Below, piece after piece: positions 1-10,189 of a stretch of 64,000 bases of DNA; the first letter of the stretch is position 1; every line of letters begins with the position of its first letter. The position numbers and the translations under genes are program-made. The stretch comes from Bryoerythrophyllum caledonicum (Eukaryota; Streptophyta; Bryopsida; Pottiales; Pottiaceae), in contig OZ020514.1 of assembly GCA_963971425.1 (NCBI GenBank), positions 12,963,218 through 13,027,217 of the forward strand, read 5' to 3'. The notes under the pieces are model-generated. The model saw only the letters and a list, made by a program, of their open reading frames with translations. It had not been told where the DNA came from and made no database searches.

Positions 1-2
1 AT

Positions 3-46
3 GCATTGGGAACGCATTGGGAACGCATTGGGAACACATTGGGAAC
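3..46. repeat. 11-bp tandem repeat
   Basis: Four head-to-tail copies of GCATTGGGAAC; the last begins with A instead of G. The array may continue beyond the window edge. Confidence 0.9.
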
Positions 47-696
47 ATTGTGGTAATAATATGGTTAAAAAGGTAAATGAGAAGAGGGTAACCATATGGT
101 TTGGTTTGGAACCACATCGGATTAAACCCTAAACTGATGTGGGCATGAGGAGCCAAACCCAAACATTTAGGGACCATATGTGGGAGATGAAGCCCCATAT
201 GGTCGTCATGTGCGTCGGCCTATGGAGGAGAAACCAACGTGGTCACGCAAGAAGATTTCCCACAGCAAACGCGGCGCGAGTGGCGCGACGCTGGGACGCG
301 AGCGAAGCCGAGGCGAGGCGGGGCTAGGCGGGTGGCCCTTCAAAGCGGCAACTCGCATCCCGGTCCCATCGCCACGCCTCCGTCAAGTCATTTCCTGCAC
401 GCAAACAGATTCCTCTCCCTGCTTGCCTCGGATTCCTTGTGTTTCGTCACCTCACCAATCTCACATTCCAGCTCTCTTCAGTCTTTTCCTTGATTGCCAA
501 TTTTTGCTTTCGCTGGTGCGTTTTACTTACAATCGGTTGGACGCAATTTTGAGGTTCGGATTGGATTTTGACATAAAAGCCCTAATCTGGGAGAGCTCTG
601 TGAGGAATCTGAGGACTGGGGTTGTGTGTGTGGGAGAGGAGAAATGGGGGATTGCGGTTTCGGAGGATTAGGGGAGAGGCGAATTGAGTGAGTGAG
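47..696 (+). other. Upstream and 5' leader region of the carrier gene
   Basis: No coding similarity is recognised. The stretch becomes GC-rich near 270-340 and T-rich near 480-560, as expected of plant promoter and leader sequence. No clear TATA box is visible. In-frame GTG at 688 precedes the real ATG at 697. Confidence 0.4.
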
Positions 697-1656
697 ATGG
701 CCAAGAAGGGCAACGGTGCAGTGGTTTTGGTTGCCGCGCGCGATGACAGGCGGAGCAAGTTGATCACGGCGGCAGCGGGCGCGGGCGCGGGGATGCTAGC
801 GGCGACGTTCGTGTGCCCGCTGGACGTGGTGAAGACGCGGCTGCAGGTGAACCGGATGGGGTACCAGAACATCAACGGCACCATGGTCCTGGGCCACCTG
901 GGCAAGATCTTCCGCGAGGAGGGCATCCGGGGGCTCTATTGCGGCTTCTCGTCCACCATGGTGGCGCTTCTCGTCAACTGGGCGGTCTACTTCACGGTCT
1001 ACGAGCAGCTCAAAACCGTGCTGCAGAAGCGCGGCGGGAACGGCGCGCATCTGTCGGTGGGAGCCAACATGCTCGCCTCGGCCGGCGCGGGCGCCACCAC
1101 CATCCTTGTCACGAACCCCCTCTGGGTCGTGAAGACTCGCATCCAGACGCAGTCGCTGCGGACGGACATCGTCCCCTACCAGGGCGTGATGTCCGCTCTG
1201 CGGCGGATCTTCCGTGAGGAGGGCGCGCGTGGGCTCTACAGCGGCGTGGTGCCCGCGCTCGCGGGAATCTCCCACGTTGCCATCCAGTTCCCCTTGTTCG
1301 AGTTCCTCAAGCAGCAGCTCGCGGCGCGCGAGCGCACCAGCGTCGAGAAGCTCCCCGTGGGGCAGGTGGCCATGGCCACGTCGGCCGCGAAAGTGATCGC
1401 GTCCACCATCACGTACCCGCACGAGGTGGTGCGCTCGCGTCTGCAAGAGCAGGGCCTGGCCAAGCTGGAGCAGCTGCGATACTCCGGCGTCGTGGATTGT
1501 GTCAAGAAGATCTCCGTTCACGAGGGCTTGGGCGGATTCTACCGCGGCTACGCTACCAATCTCATGCGCACCACGCCCGCGGCCGTCATCACTTTTACCA
1601 GCTTCGAAATGATCCTCAGGCAGCTCAAAATTCTCTTCCCTCCCAAGGGGAATTAG
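697..1656 (+). CDS. NDT: Mitochondrial carrier family protein, NAD+ transporter (NDT) type
   Basis: 319-residue membrane carrier with three homologous repeats, each with a PxDxxxxRxQ-type signature: [10 protein letters not shown] near residue 40, [11 protein letters not shown] near 145 and [11 protein letters not shown] near 245. Length and motifs match the solute carrier 25 family of six-helix inner-membrane carriers. The W in the second signature and the [16 protein letters not shown]-terminus match plant NDT1/NDT2 (NAD+ import into plastid or mitochondrion) and the related folate/FAD carriers. The ATG at 697 is chosen because the upstream in-frame GTG is not a plausible plant start. The gene is uninterrupted, has GC-rich third positions unlike the surrounding DNA, and ends in TAG. 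Substrate assignment is by family resemblance only; a folate or FAD carrier is the main alternative. Confidence 0.9.
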   Translation: MAKKGNGAVVLVAARDDRRSKLITAAAGAGAGMLAATFVCPLDVVKTRLQVNRMGYQNINGTMVLGHLGKIFREEGIRGLYCGFSSTMVALLVNWAVYFTVYEQLKTVLQKRGGNGAHLSVGANMLASAGAGATTILVTNPLWVVKTRIQTQSLRTDIVPYQGVMSALRRIFREEGARGLYSGVVPALAGISHVAIQFPLFEFLKQQLAARERTSVEKLPVGQVAMATSAAKVIASTITYPHEVVRSRLQEQGLAKLEQLRYSGVVDCVKKISVHEGLGGFYRGYATNLMRTTPAAVITFTSFEMILRQLKILFPPKGN

Positions 1657-2804
1657 GTGTTTCTGCTCACTTCCAATCAGCTGCCAATGATTTGACCCTG
1701 CTGTTTATTTTTTGAATTAATTGGAATGATCCAGGTTTCAGAGATAGAGAAAGAGGAGTGGAAACTGGATTAGGAAACATTTGAAGTTTAAAAGAGCAGA
1801 ATTTAGTTTATGGCAAGGTAATGGTAGGGCTGCTCACTAAGAACAGGTTTCTGTAGGCAAGGTAAACCGCCTTCTTGACCACTGCAGGTGTGAGATTACA
1901 TTTTTGTCAGTGTAGAGCTCGGATTCGTGCGCATCATCTGCAATTACTTTGGCGACACTCTATTGTAGAGATGTCAATTGGACTTTCCAGGTATTGTCTT
2001 CTGGTTCTACTCGTGCAGTCATATTTGCTGCCTTTCACATGCTACTTGCTAACCCTAAATTCGCTTTTTTCACCTTTAAGTTCTCCCCCTGAATTCAGAG
2101 AAAGAAAAGGTCTCTACGAACTGATGTGGCTAACAGTAATCTCAATTTTGTCTACGCATTGTATTGACTCCTTGTGTAGTATTTCGCAGTTCCTTGTAAA
2201 CTAGCTGTAGCAGTGTCAGCAATGCATTGGTCATAACGGACACTGTTGATTGAACAATGAATTTCATCAAACCACATCCTGCCCCGTACCTTAACTTCAA
2301 CGGCTTGCTTCGCAATCCTCGTCAACGACGACATGAATGGAGGTGACTCCGCTAAATGCTGAACGAGCGGCAATGATTCAACACCAGTCAATTAAATTGT
2401 ATGCGAAAACTTGGGACGACTTCTGACAAACAAACAAGATGTCTTATTGTTTGGTCCAAAAATTTCTCATAGTTCATCAGACACTAAATTTCAGACATAC
2501 AGTACCTGTGCAACGCTCGACCGGGGTCAATAAGGAGATCTGCTCATTTTGAGGATTGATTCAACTAACTGGAAGACCCTAGAAGTAACGACTGACAAAA
2601 TCAACGTCAATTTCATAATCAGTAACGTCGACGTAGCAAATCTCCTCAAAGAAAATTTATCCAACTTTGGATCATATCATCAATTCACAAATAAATTTTC
2701 CTTTTCATATTACAGTCATGAACCAGAAGTAGCAATGATCATATCGTCGCATCTACAGCCTAACAGCATCATCGCCGCAAGGAACTGAACATTCTCTCGA
2801 TAAG
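1657..2804. other. Intergenic region, no gene seen
   Basis: 3' flank of the carrier gene. Short ORFs on both strands show no recognisable domain. T-rich and A-rich tracts are present but no element boundary is visible. Confidence 0.5.
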
Positions 2805-3480
2805 AACACAACCATCACTACATCCCCCAACTACACAAATCAACTGCAATCACACACTGATGACACTCCACCTTAACTACACAAAGAAGCAAGCAGCCAA
2901 TTCACTGAAATGTTGATCACTTTTCACTCCGTTGCACTTACGTACAAAAAGAGGCCGAGGCGTGAGTTCCTGAAAATATTCTTGCTGCAAGAAGGAGCTA
3001 TCATGCAATCATCCTCTGAATACGAACACAACCATCATATCAGTTGCAATCAGAAGTACGAAAACAAGTGATGACACTTTACTCTTACTACGCAAATAAG
3101 CAATCAGCCACTTCTGAAATTATTATCACTGCTCATTTCGTTGCAATTAAGTACAAAAGCGGCGCAGACGTAAGTCTCATTCCAAGCAGTCCTGCTACAA
3201 TTAACAACGAGCTAGCAACCCTAAGCTTTCCACTCTACAAAAGGTGCAACACACGCTCTCAACACGAACACAATCATCACTACAAACCCTAACTAAACAT
3301 CACACACTGATGACAATCCATCTTTACTCCACAAAGAAGAAATCAGCCAATTCCCTGCGATGTTAATCACCATTTCACTTCGATGCAATTACATACAACA
3401 AGCGGCCGAGACATGAACTCCTTCCAAGCGGTCCTGAAAATGTTCCTGCTGCACTAACAAGGAGCTCAACTAATTCTACT
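2805..3480. repeat. Three tandem copies of a 215-240 bp repeat
   Basis: Copies begin at about 2805, 3025 and 3267, each with AACACAA(C/T)CATCA. Shared blocks include TGATGACA, CACAAAGAAG/GCAAATAAGC, CAGCCAATTC and GCGGC(C/G)GAG. Copies are diverged and carry indels. The array lies just 3' of PHF5A on its transcription axis. Confidence 0.8.
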
Positions 3481-3551
3481 AAGTGTGCCATCCTGACACA
3501 GCTCGGATTGCCGAACCTGGTATGAAGGAGAATTACAACCGCGGAGGAGCG

Positions 3552-3884
3552 CTATCGTTTCTTGAACCCGTACTTCTTGCGCTCGTAGAAGAGGTCCGTC
3601 TTGGCGCTGCCGAGGTTCACGATCTTCGGGCACCCGTCACGGTCCTTCTCCTGTTGCGTGCACTCCTTGCAGTAGTACGCGTCCGAGATTCCCAACCCGC
3701 CGCAGATCACACAGCGCCCCTGGTACGACCCGTAGTTGCACTCGTCGCACACCCGGACCAGCGTGCACGGCCGCACATACGAGTCGCAGATCACGCACTT
3801 CCCGTCGCACTTCTCGCACAGCCGCCCGATGGCGATGCCGGGCTGCTTCCTGCACATAATCAAATCCGGATGATGCTTCGCCAT
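3552..3884 (-). CDS. PHF5A: PHF5A/Rds3, U2 snRNP SF3b subunit
   Basis: Complete 110-residue protein, the usual length of this almost invariant family. Cysteines are arranged in CxxC pairs throughout ([29 protein letters not shown]), which form the zinc-binding knot of PHF5A, and the C-terminus ends in the family's [14 protein letters not shown]5A is part of SF3b in the U2 snRNP and helps bind the branch-point adenosine in the nucleus. Start ATG at 3882-3884 and stop TAG are unambiguous, and there is no intron. It is transcribed toward the carrier gene; a tandem repeat array follows its 3' end. The copia element begins about 275 bp upstream of the start codon, so the promoter must lie in that short interval. 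Confidence 0.97.
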   Translation of the reverse strand: MAKHHPDLIMCRKQPGIAIGRLCEKCDGKCVICDSYVRPCTLVRVCDECNYGSYQGRCVICGGLGISDAYYCKECTQQEKDRDGCPKIVNLGSAKTDLFYERKKYGFKKR

Positions 3885-4158
3885 GGCAACTACTGATCTT
3901 CCTCGTGCTCTTCACCTAGCTTTCTGCGAGGAAACTATAAAAGCTGCTCTGATGGAGTTGTGGAGGGTTTGCTCTTTAACAACCTGCCGTGAGGCGGTGG
4001 TGCGTCTTCTCCACGAAACTCCGAGCTTCGACGTGAGCTCCTGCGCTCGAAACCCTGAACCCTAACCATGTGTGCTTCGTCTCTGTCGCGACGATGCCCC
4101 AAAACCGCTACTGTGTCTGAAACCCGTCACTCTCTGCAACTGTACTTACGTGGATATG

Positions 4159-4446
4159 TGTTAAGATGGAGCTATATACCGTAAGGAAATAGAGCTACAG
4201 ACTCTGGGGAAACTAAAATATAAGAGAGAGAGAGCAAATAACATAAATATATTTGTAATATATTGGCTATGGAGAAGTGTCTTCAACTCGGTGGGAGAGT
4301 TGCCTTATATACTTTCCTCCCACCATAGTAGGTAAAGTAAACTACAAGCTTACTTTACTTTGAGTGGATATAGAAACATAAGTTCCTTTTACCTTACGCG
4401 GATATAGAAACTACTTATCGTTTCTAAGTTGACTTCTACTTTAACA
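4159..4446 (-). repeat. Copia 3' LTR
   Basis: 288 bp, TGTTA...TAACA. Closely matches the other LTR at 8760-9055; a short duplication (AGAAAGTTAGAAAC) makes the other copy longer. Confidence 0.95.
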
Positions 4447-4539
4447 CTCCTCCTCGATCTGGAGTTTCCTCATTAAAAACTATTTTCATGGCAAAAACCT
4501 AAAGTAGGAAAAATCCATAGATCTAGAAAAGAGTATAAC

Positions 4540-5082
4540 TTATCGAGGATTTAACTCATGAAGCAACCTCATCCCAGCCTCCTGTACCAACCTTCTATGT
4601 GTATAGGCTGGGAGAACTTTAGTCAACATATCAGCTATAGTATGGGCTGAATCAATCTTCTTTACCTCAATTTGTCCACCTAGTATAAGATCTTGAGTGA
4701 ATCCAAATATCTGAGGGCAGATATGTTTGACTCGGTCAGTTTTGATGAAACGGGCTCCTACTTGTGCAACGCATGCATCATTGTCTTTAAAGATGATAGT
4801 TGGTTTGTTGTCTTGGATAAGCCCACATTGCTCCATGATTACCTTGTGCATGTTACGTAGCCAAACTGCCTCCCTAGTTGCTTCATGAAATGCAATCAGC
4901 TCCGAATGGTTGGCAAAAGTGGCCGTGACGGTTTTCTTCACAAATTTCCATGAGATTGGTGCGTTGTTTTTGAGGAAGATGTAGCCGGTCTCAGACTTTC
5001 CATAATCTTTATCAGACTTGAAACCAACATCAGAATACCCAGTGATTTCTGGGGTTCCATCTTTGGTGTGGTGTAGCCCCAA
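4540..5082 (-). pseudogene. Copia RNase H domain
   Basis: About 180 residues of the copia-type RNase H: GYSDVGF and the SDKDYGKSETGYIF block, then ISWKFVKKTVT, SELIAFHEATREAVWL and a C-terminal IADMLTKVLP. The order and motifs match the polyprotein's last domain (normally GYSDADWAGD and SSTEAEY). First catalytic residue is retained; the STEAEY block is altered to NHSELIAF. The segment is disconnected by a stop from the RT fragment at 5128-5496. Confidence 0.9.
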
Positions 5083-5127
5083 GTCTTCTGTGCCTGTGAG
5101 GTATCGGAGTAGATGTTTTACTCCATT

Positions 5128-5951
5128 CTAGTGACACACTCCGGAGTTTTGGCTATGCCTGGCAAGTACACTTACTGCAAAGGAAATATCCGGGTGCATA
5201 TATGTAGACAAGTACAAAAGAGCTCCTACGGCTGCAAGGTATCTGTTCTGGTCATAGAACTCTACCTCCTCCTCCTCCCAAGGACGGTAGGGATGATCAA
5301 GTGTTCTACTTCGCCCCATCATGGGGACAAAGAATGGACTAGCTTGGTCCATATTGAATCTTTTCAACAAGGTTTGAGTATAAGTGCTTTGATGGAGAAA
5401 AATACTTCCATCAGGCAAATAAGCCACTTGGAGTCCTAGGCAGAAAGTAATCTTGCCTTGCAACTTCATCTCAAATTGGGTCTTGAGTAAGCTCATAGCA
5501 TGCTTACAAGTGTCTGGGGTGCCTACGAGGTTAGGTCATCCACATACACTACAATAATAACAAAACCGGTAGCCTCCTTCAAAGTGAAGAGACAACATAG
5601 AGACTCATCATGTTGGAACTTGTGATGAAGCAAGAAGTCACGTAAGTGCTTACACCACATCCTATCGGCTTGTTTGAGACCATAGTGAGCTTTCTGGAGT
5701 TTGAGTCTAGAATAGGTTCCCTAAGTATTCTCTCGAGGGGTCTCCGAGAGGAAATTAGGTGGAGGTCTAATGTGTATAGTAGCATCTAGTGGACCATAAA
5801 GATAGGCAGTAAAAACATCAAGGAATTGAGTATCTAAAGAGTATTGTATAGCCATACCTAACAAATAGCGAAACGCGCCTGAGTCCATAACAGGGGAGTA
5901 GGTGAAGTTATAATCCACTACGGGTCTTTGAGTGAATCCCTGGGCTACCAA
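5128..5951 (-). pseudogene. Copia reverse transcriptase core, broken
   Basis: The 5721-5951 part holds VAQGFTQ, the TYSPV motif and an altered LDVFTAYLYG (normally LDVNNAFLHG). A VYVDDL-like block lies near 5530-5550 in another frame. The 5128-5496 part holds FEMK, the FCLGLQV block, the HQSTYTQTLLKRF motif and the LLYLSTYMHPDISFAV connection region. Frameshifts separate the pieces, so no RT can be made. Confidence 0.88.
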
Positions 5952-5958
5952 CCGGACT

Positions 5959-6522
5959 TTATACCGAACAACATGCCCTTGAGCATTTTGTTTTTTTAGT
6001 AAATATGAGTTTGAAACCTACAGGCTTAGAAGGGAGGTTAGTGACTAAGGGACCAAAGACACTATGCTTCCTAAGGGAAGAATACTCAGCTTTCAAAGCT
6101 TCTAACCATTGGGGCCAGTCAGAACTTGCTTTGGCTTCATCTAGTGTCACAGGATCAGAACCAGAGGTAGTAATCCGCGTGGCAAAGGTGAGCACAAAGT
6201 TAGATTCAACTGGGGTACAAATGAAGGATTGATCAGAGTCAGGAGGAGACAAGAGATCACTATGAAGACTGAGAGGGTTGGTCCGGGGCACTTTGGCGGA
6301 AGGTAGGACTGGGTCAATGCTACGTTTCTGAGGCTTAATAGTGACCGGTGAAGGACCAATATTAGGAAGTGGATTGCTAGTCACCCTAGGGGTATTGCTA
6401 AAACCATCAAGTAATTTTTCAACAACGGACTTGAGCTCTAGAAGCTTAGAAACTTCTGAACCAACAAGGGTAGTTCGGGGATCAGGGTTTAGAGTGAAGG
6501 TCTCTGGAGTCCAGAACTCCAA
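5959..6522 (-). pseudogene. Copia integrase C-terminus to RT N-terminus
   Basis: Low-complexity Pro/Ser-rich linker followed by DWPQWLEALKAEYSSL, the plant copia RT entry motif (usually W..A...E...L..N.TW.LV). It ends in a frameshift just before the KYKARLVAQG-like block that continues at 5951. Confidence 0.85.
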
Positions 6523-6646
6523 ACCGGGACTAGACTTAGGAGCTGCTATGGAAGGAAACTGAGTTTCCTCAAATAGGCAGTTTTGAAATCGGGCACTTTG
6601 AAGAGTACCGATTGAGGGAATGACATAACCAATGATATTGGGGGAA

Positions 6647-7279
6647 TCAAAACCTACATATATACCTTCTAGACGGTGAATACCTACCTTCTTCCTCTGG
6701 GGCTAGAAGGAAGTTTGGCATGTATAATAAGGGGTCGTTAATAAGCTGAATCTTCTTGATGAAAGCTTCAGCTAGACCAATTTGAGAATGCTCATAAGGA
6801 ACGAAATAAGTCAAGGTAATACCCAATGCTACACAATATTCCTCAAACTTATGAGAACTAAACTCCATTCTTAGACTTTTCACAGGACTATCAGGATAAT
6901 GAGTACGGAACTTAATTAGCATGGCTAATAGCTTTGCAAAAACCATGTTTCTAATACTCAAGAGTGTGACTTCAAAGTGCGTCCGAGAAGTATCAACAAG
7001 GACTATAAAGTACCTGAAGGGTCCTGATGGAGGATTGATAGGTCCGCAGACATCACCTTGCAGTCTTTGAAGTCTTAATGGAAGCTCCGTTGGTAGTTTC
7101 CACCGTGATGGCCTCTGGATGAGCTTTCCTTGAGAGCAAGCAGCACAATCACCCACCTTGTTGGCATCACTCAGGCAGACTTCATGTCCTATGAGTATTG
7201 GTAGAATGCGCCGAAACATCGTGGTCCCGGGGTGTTCAAACCTACCATCCCAAACTCCAACTTTGGTTGGAGAAATCAC
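6647..7279 (-). pseudogene. Copia integrase fragment
   Basis: Contains the end of the HHCC zinc finger (CAACSQGKL), the core start GDVCGPI with its catalytic Asp, and GLAEAFIKKIQLI with the catalytic Glu region. The second Asp motif, normally RTDNGGEF, reads RMEFSS, so the DDE triad is incomplete. The C-terminal half is missing or frameshifted. Confidence 0.85.
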
Positions 7280-7389
7280 AGAGAAAATAATCCCTTGGGA
7301 TGTTTACTTGTGGATGGACTGTCATCAGCGATACTTGAAATCTTCAGTCCATATAAGCCATTGGCTCCCGCATATGTGGTGGCAAGACA

Positions 7390-8683
7390 CTATGTCCCTT
7401 GCCTAAGCTCTAAGGCTTCTTCACCATCCTTTATTGTAGTGTGGAGGTAGATCCCATTAGCTCTGAGATCCCGGTAACTGATCTGACTCCGGGGAGCATT
7501 GGGAGAGTACATCGCATGTGTACACTTAAGAGGGGTCCCCCCAGGCAACACTATGGTTGCCTGGCCCTCACGAAATTGTAAATTCCGTCTTCCAGCAATT
7601 GTGATAACATCACAGGTTTGCCAGGCTTCAACTTTGCTGGAAAATTTGAAGTACTTCGGATCTCGCAAGATCGTATGAGTGGTGGCGCTGTCCAACAATG
7701 CAACATCACAGTGTACCTTGGACTCATCCTTGTACACCATATAATTTTTGGGATCTACACTATCAAGAGATGAAGCATCAAGTGTATGAGTTTTCCTATC
7801 CCTGGACTTAAGCTGTTGCAACTCCTGATACAATTTTACACAGTATTCTGAAGTTCTACAATCCTTAGCTAAATGTCCAGTTCTACCACATTTAAGGCAA
7901 TCACGAGTCTCACGCTGTGACTTAGACTTATCAGTCTTAGAATATCCAAAGTTAGGTTTTCCAGATGACTTATCTTTGGATTTTGAGGAAGACTGCTGAG
8001 GCTGCTTTGATTGCGGCTTCCCCTTGCTACGTGGTTTTCGTGCCGCCATCTCCACTGAGTGTGTCTCCTTCATCGGCTTGGACTCGGCATTCTTCAATAG
8101 AAAGAGTGATCGCTTCTCAGCAAGCAAGAGTTGAGACATTAACTTGGAATGAGACGTAAATTTCATGTTGTAGTATTGTTGAGGTAAAATAGCAGAAACA
8201 TGAGGAAACGTAGATAGAGTCTTATCTATGAGTTCTTGCTCTTCAATCTTCTCTCCACAAAGTCGTAGCTCAGTTGTGATGCGATGAAGCTCCACGTTGA
8301 AAGTCAAGAGGTCAGGGAAGTCCATCACCCTAAGAATCCATTCACTCCGAGCTTGAGGGAGAAAGATAGTCTTCTCATGATGGAACCTGGCCTCCAGTTG
8401 TTGCCACAAGTTGTATGGGTTGTCTACTTGGATGTACTGCTGGCGGAGGGAGATGTCTAAGTGCCTCAACAAGATGAGGAGTGCCTTCCACATTGAAGGT
8501 GATGGGAGATTCTCCGGTGTCTCTGACTGCAAAATGCCCTCCAACTGCTCCGCGGAAAAAAAATGCCTTCACATAGATGCTCCATTGCATGTAGTTGCTT
8601 CCATGTGCCTCCAGAGCTTCAAATAAGAGAGGTTGCTCACGTTCCTTGTTGTCCTTGGCCCTCTTTGGTGCAGGTGCAGCCAT
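7390..8683 (-). pseudogene. Copia gag and protease, one frameshift
   Basis: Starts at MAAPAPKRAK (8683) and shifts frame near 8455. It contains the copia gag helical domain (LWQQLEARF...LLTFNVELHRI), a Lys/Ser-rich stretch, the zinc knuckle CLKCGRTGHLAKDC, and the aspartic protease active site LLDSATTHTIL (DSxxTxH variant). It runs into the start of integrase (ISYRDLRANGIYL). Gag and protease are the best preserved parts of this element. Confidence 0.92.
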
Positions 8684-8759
8684 GATAAGAAGTAAAGTAA
8701 AATAGGATCAAGGAAGAGAGCAACAAGGATGTAAAATATAGAGCTTCGTGCTGATAACA

Positions 8760-9055
8760 TGTTATGATGGAGCTATATACCGTAAGGAAATAGAGCTATA
8801 GACTCTGGGGAAACCAAAATATAAGAGAGAGAGTGCAAATAACATAAATATATTTGTAATATATTGGCTATGGAGAAGTGTCTTCAACTCGGTGGGAGAG
8901 TTGCCTTATATACTTTCCTCCCACCATAGAAGGTAAAGTAAACTATAAGCTTACTTTATTTTGAGTGGATATAGAAACATAAGTTCCTTTTACCTTATGC
9001 AGATATAGAAAGTTAGAAACTACTGATCGTTTCTAAGTTGACTTTTACTTTAACA
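8760..9055 (-). repeat. Copia 5' LTR
   Basis: 296 bp, TGTTA...TAACA. The internal sequence adjacent to it on the minus strand begins TCAGCACGAAGCTC after the LTR end, the position of a primer-binding site; I cannot assign the tRNA. Confidence 0.95.
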
Positions 9056-9375
9056 ATATGGAAGTATTTTGGCGGTTTGTTGTTTGCTTCTGTTGCACCT
9101 TTAATTCTATTAGTGTGGGCTTTTAAGTGGCAGGGATGCTTGAATAGGGAAGCCCTAACTACTGTAGTATCCTACATAAAGAGTTTGAAAATATTAATTT
9201 ACTAGTAGATCCCTTGTTGTGTTGGACGAACTAGGGGCAATTCCTAATTAAATAAACATATGTAATGACAAAAAACAAATGTGTCCATTACATATACGGT
9301 AGTTTCATCGAAATAAATGGAATATGTATAAATCATGATTTTAGAATTGTATGTGTAGCATTTTTGGCGTCATAC

Positions 9376-9416
9376 CTTAAACCCTAAACCCTAAACCTTG
9401 AATCCAAACCCTAAAC
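9376..9416. repeat. Interstitial CCCTAAA telomere-type repeats
   Basis: Three and a half units of CCCTAAA, one interrupted by TTGAATC. The unit is the Arabidopsis-type plant telomere repeat. Confidence 0.75.
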
Positions 9417-9599
9417 GTAAAAGTATTTTACCATCAATAGATTCTCTATTACAAGCTCAATTCTAATGAAATGACACATTCAAAGGATTCCTCCAAAGGG
9501 CACATATGAAGGATTATTGAAATGGCACATTCAAATCAAGGGTACATCCAAAGTAAAGTGGGGTGACACCCAAATTGGCGCCTTGTGCAATTCTACGGA

Positions 9600-10150
9600 T
9601 AGTGTCCACACTGCTGCCAACTTTCACACCCTCCCAAGGGCTGAAAAATTGTTATATTACCATGATATTTTTAGAAAAAAAATCACCTCTATGTTGAGAA
9701 CATGTATACCAAATTTCAAGGCCATGAGATTTATACAAAAAAAAATATTCAAGATTTATCAACAAGGGGTAGCTGTCAGAAATGTTTCACGGGTGCCAAC
9801 TTTGACACCCTCCTAAGGATTGAAGAATTTTTTTCCCATAGAATTTTGGGAGTGGAAACATCTTTATGTAAATTATACGTGTGAAAAAAATTCAAGTCCA
9901 AAAGACCCACAAAAAAAATGATATTCCAAAACTACCAACAACTGTAGTTGTAAAAAACAAAGGGGAAAATCGTTTCACAGCTTCCAACTTTGACAGCCTC
10001 CCTAGGGCTGAGAATTTTTTATTTCAGGATGAAATTTTGTCCACAAGAACATTGTTATGTTAATAACACGAGTGCAAAATTTCAAGGCCAAAAGATACAC
10101 ATAAAAATAGTTATTCAAAATCTACCAACATATGTAATCACAATAACCAA
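9600..10150 (+). repeat. Three degenerate tandem units of about 180 bp
   Basis: Recurring blocks GCCAACTTT(C/G)ACACCCTCC, AGGGCTGA, AATTTCAAGGCCA and ATTCAAGATTTATCAACA appear near 9614, 9792 and 9980. Spacing is 177-188 bp, the size class of a satellite monomer. Confidence 0.7.
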
Positions 10151-10189
10151 TGTGGTTATGCTTAATGGACTTAGTAATGTGATTAGGTG

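Larger units (their letters stand above)
4159..9055 (-). mobile_element. Ty1/copia LTR retrotransposon, decayed
   Basis: Two LTRs begin TGTTA and end TAACA, flanked by the 5-bp duplication ATATG (4154-4158 and 9056-9060), so both insertion boundaries are intact. Coding segments on the minus strand run gag, protease, integrase, reverse transcriptase, RNase H; integrase before RT defines copia. The internal region is about 4.3 kb and broken by frameshifts, stops and a loss between integrase and RT. It cannot encode a working polyprotein. Confidence 0.95.

Noticed and set aside
796-1521. Long minus-strand ORF opposite the carrier gene
   Set aside because: GC-rich shadow of the real CDS, composed of His/Arg/Asp-rich low-complexity peptide with no domain.
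2805-3480. CRISPR-like array
   Set aside because: Units are over 200 bp, diverged and without unique spacers; a plant tandem repeat.
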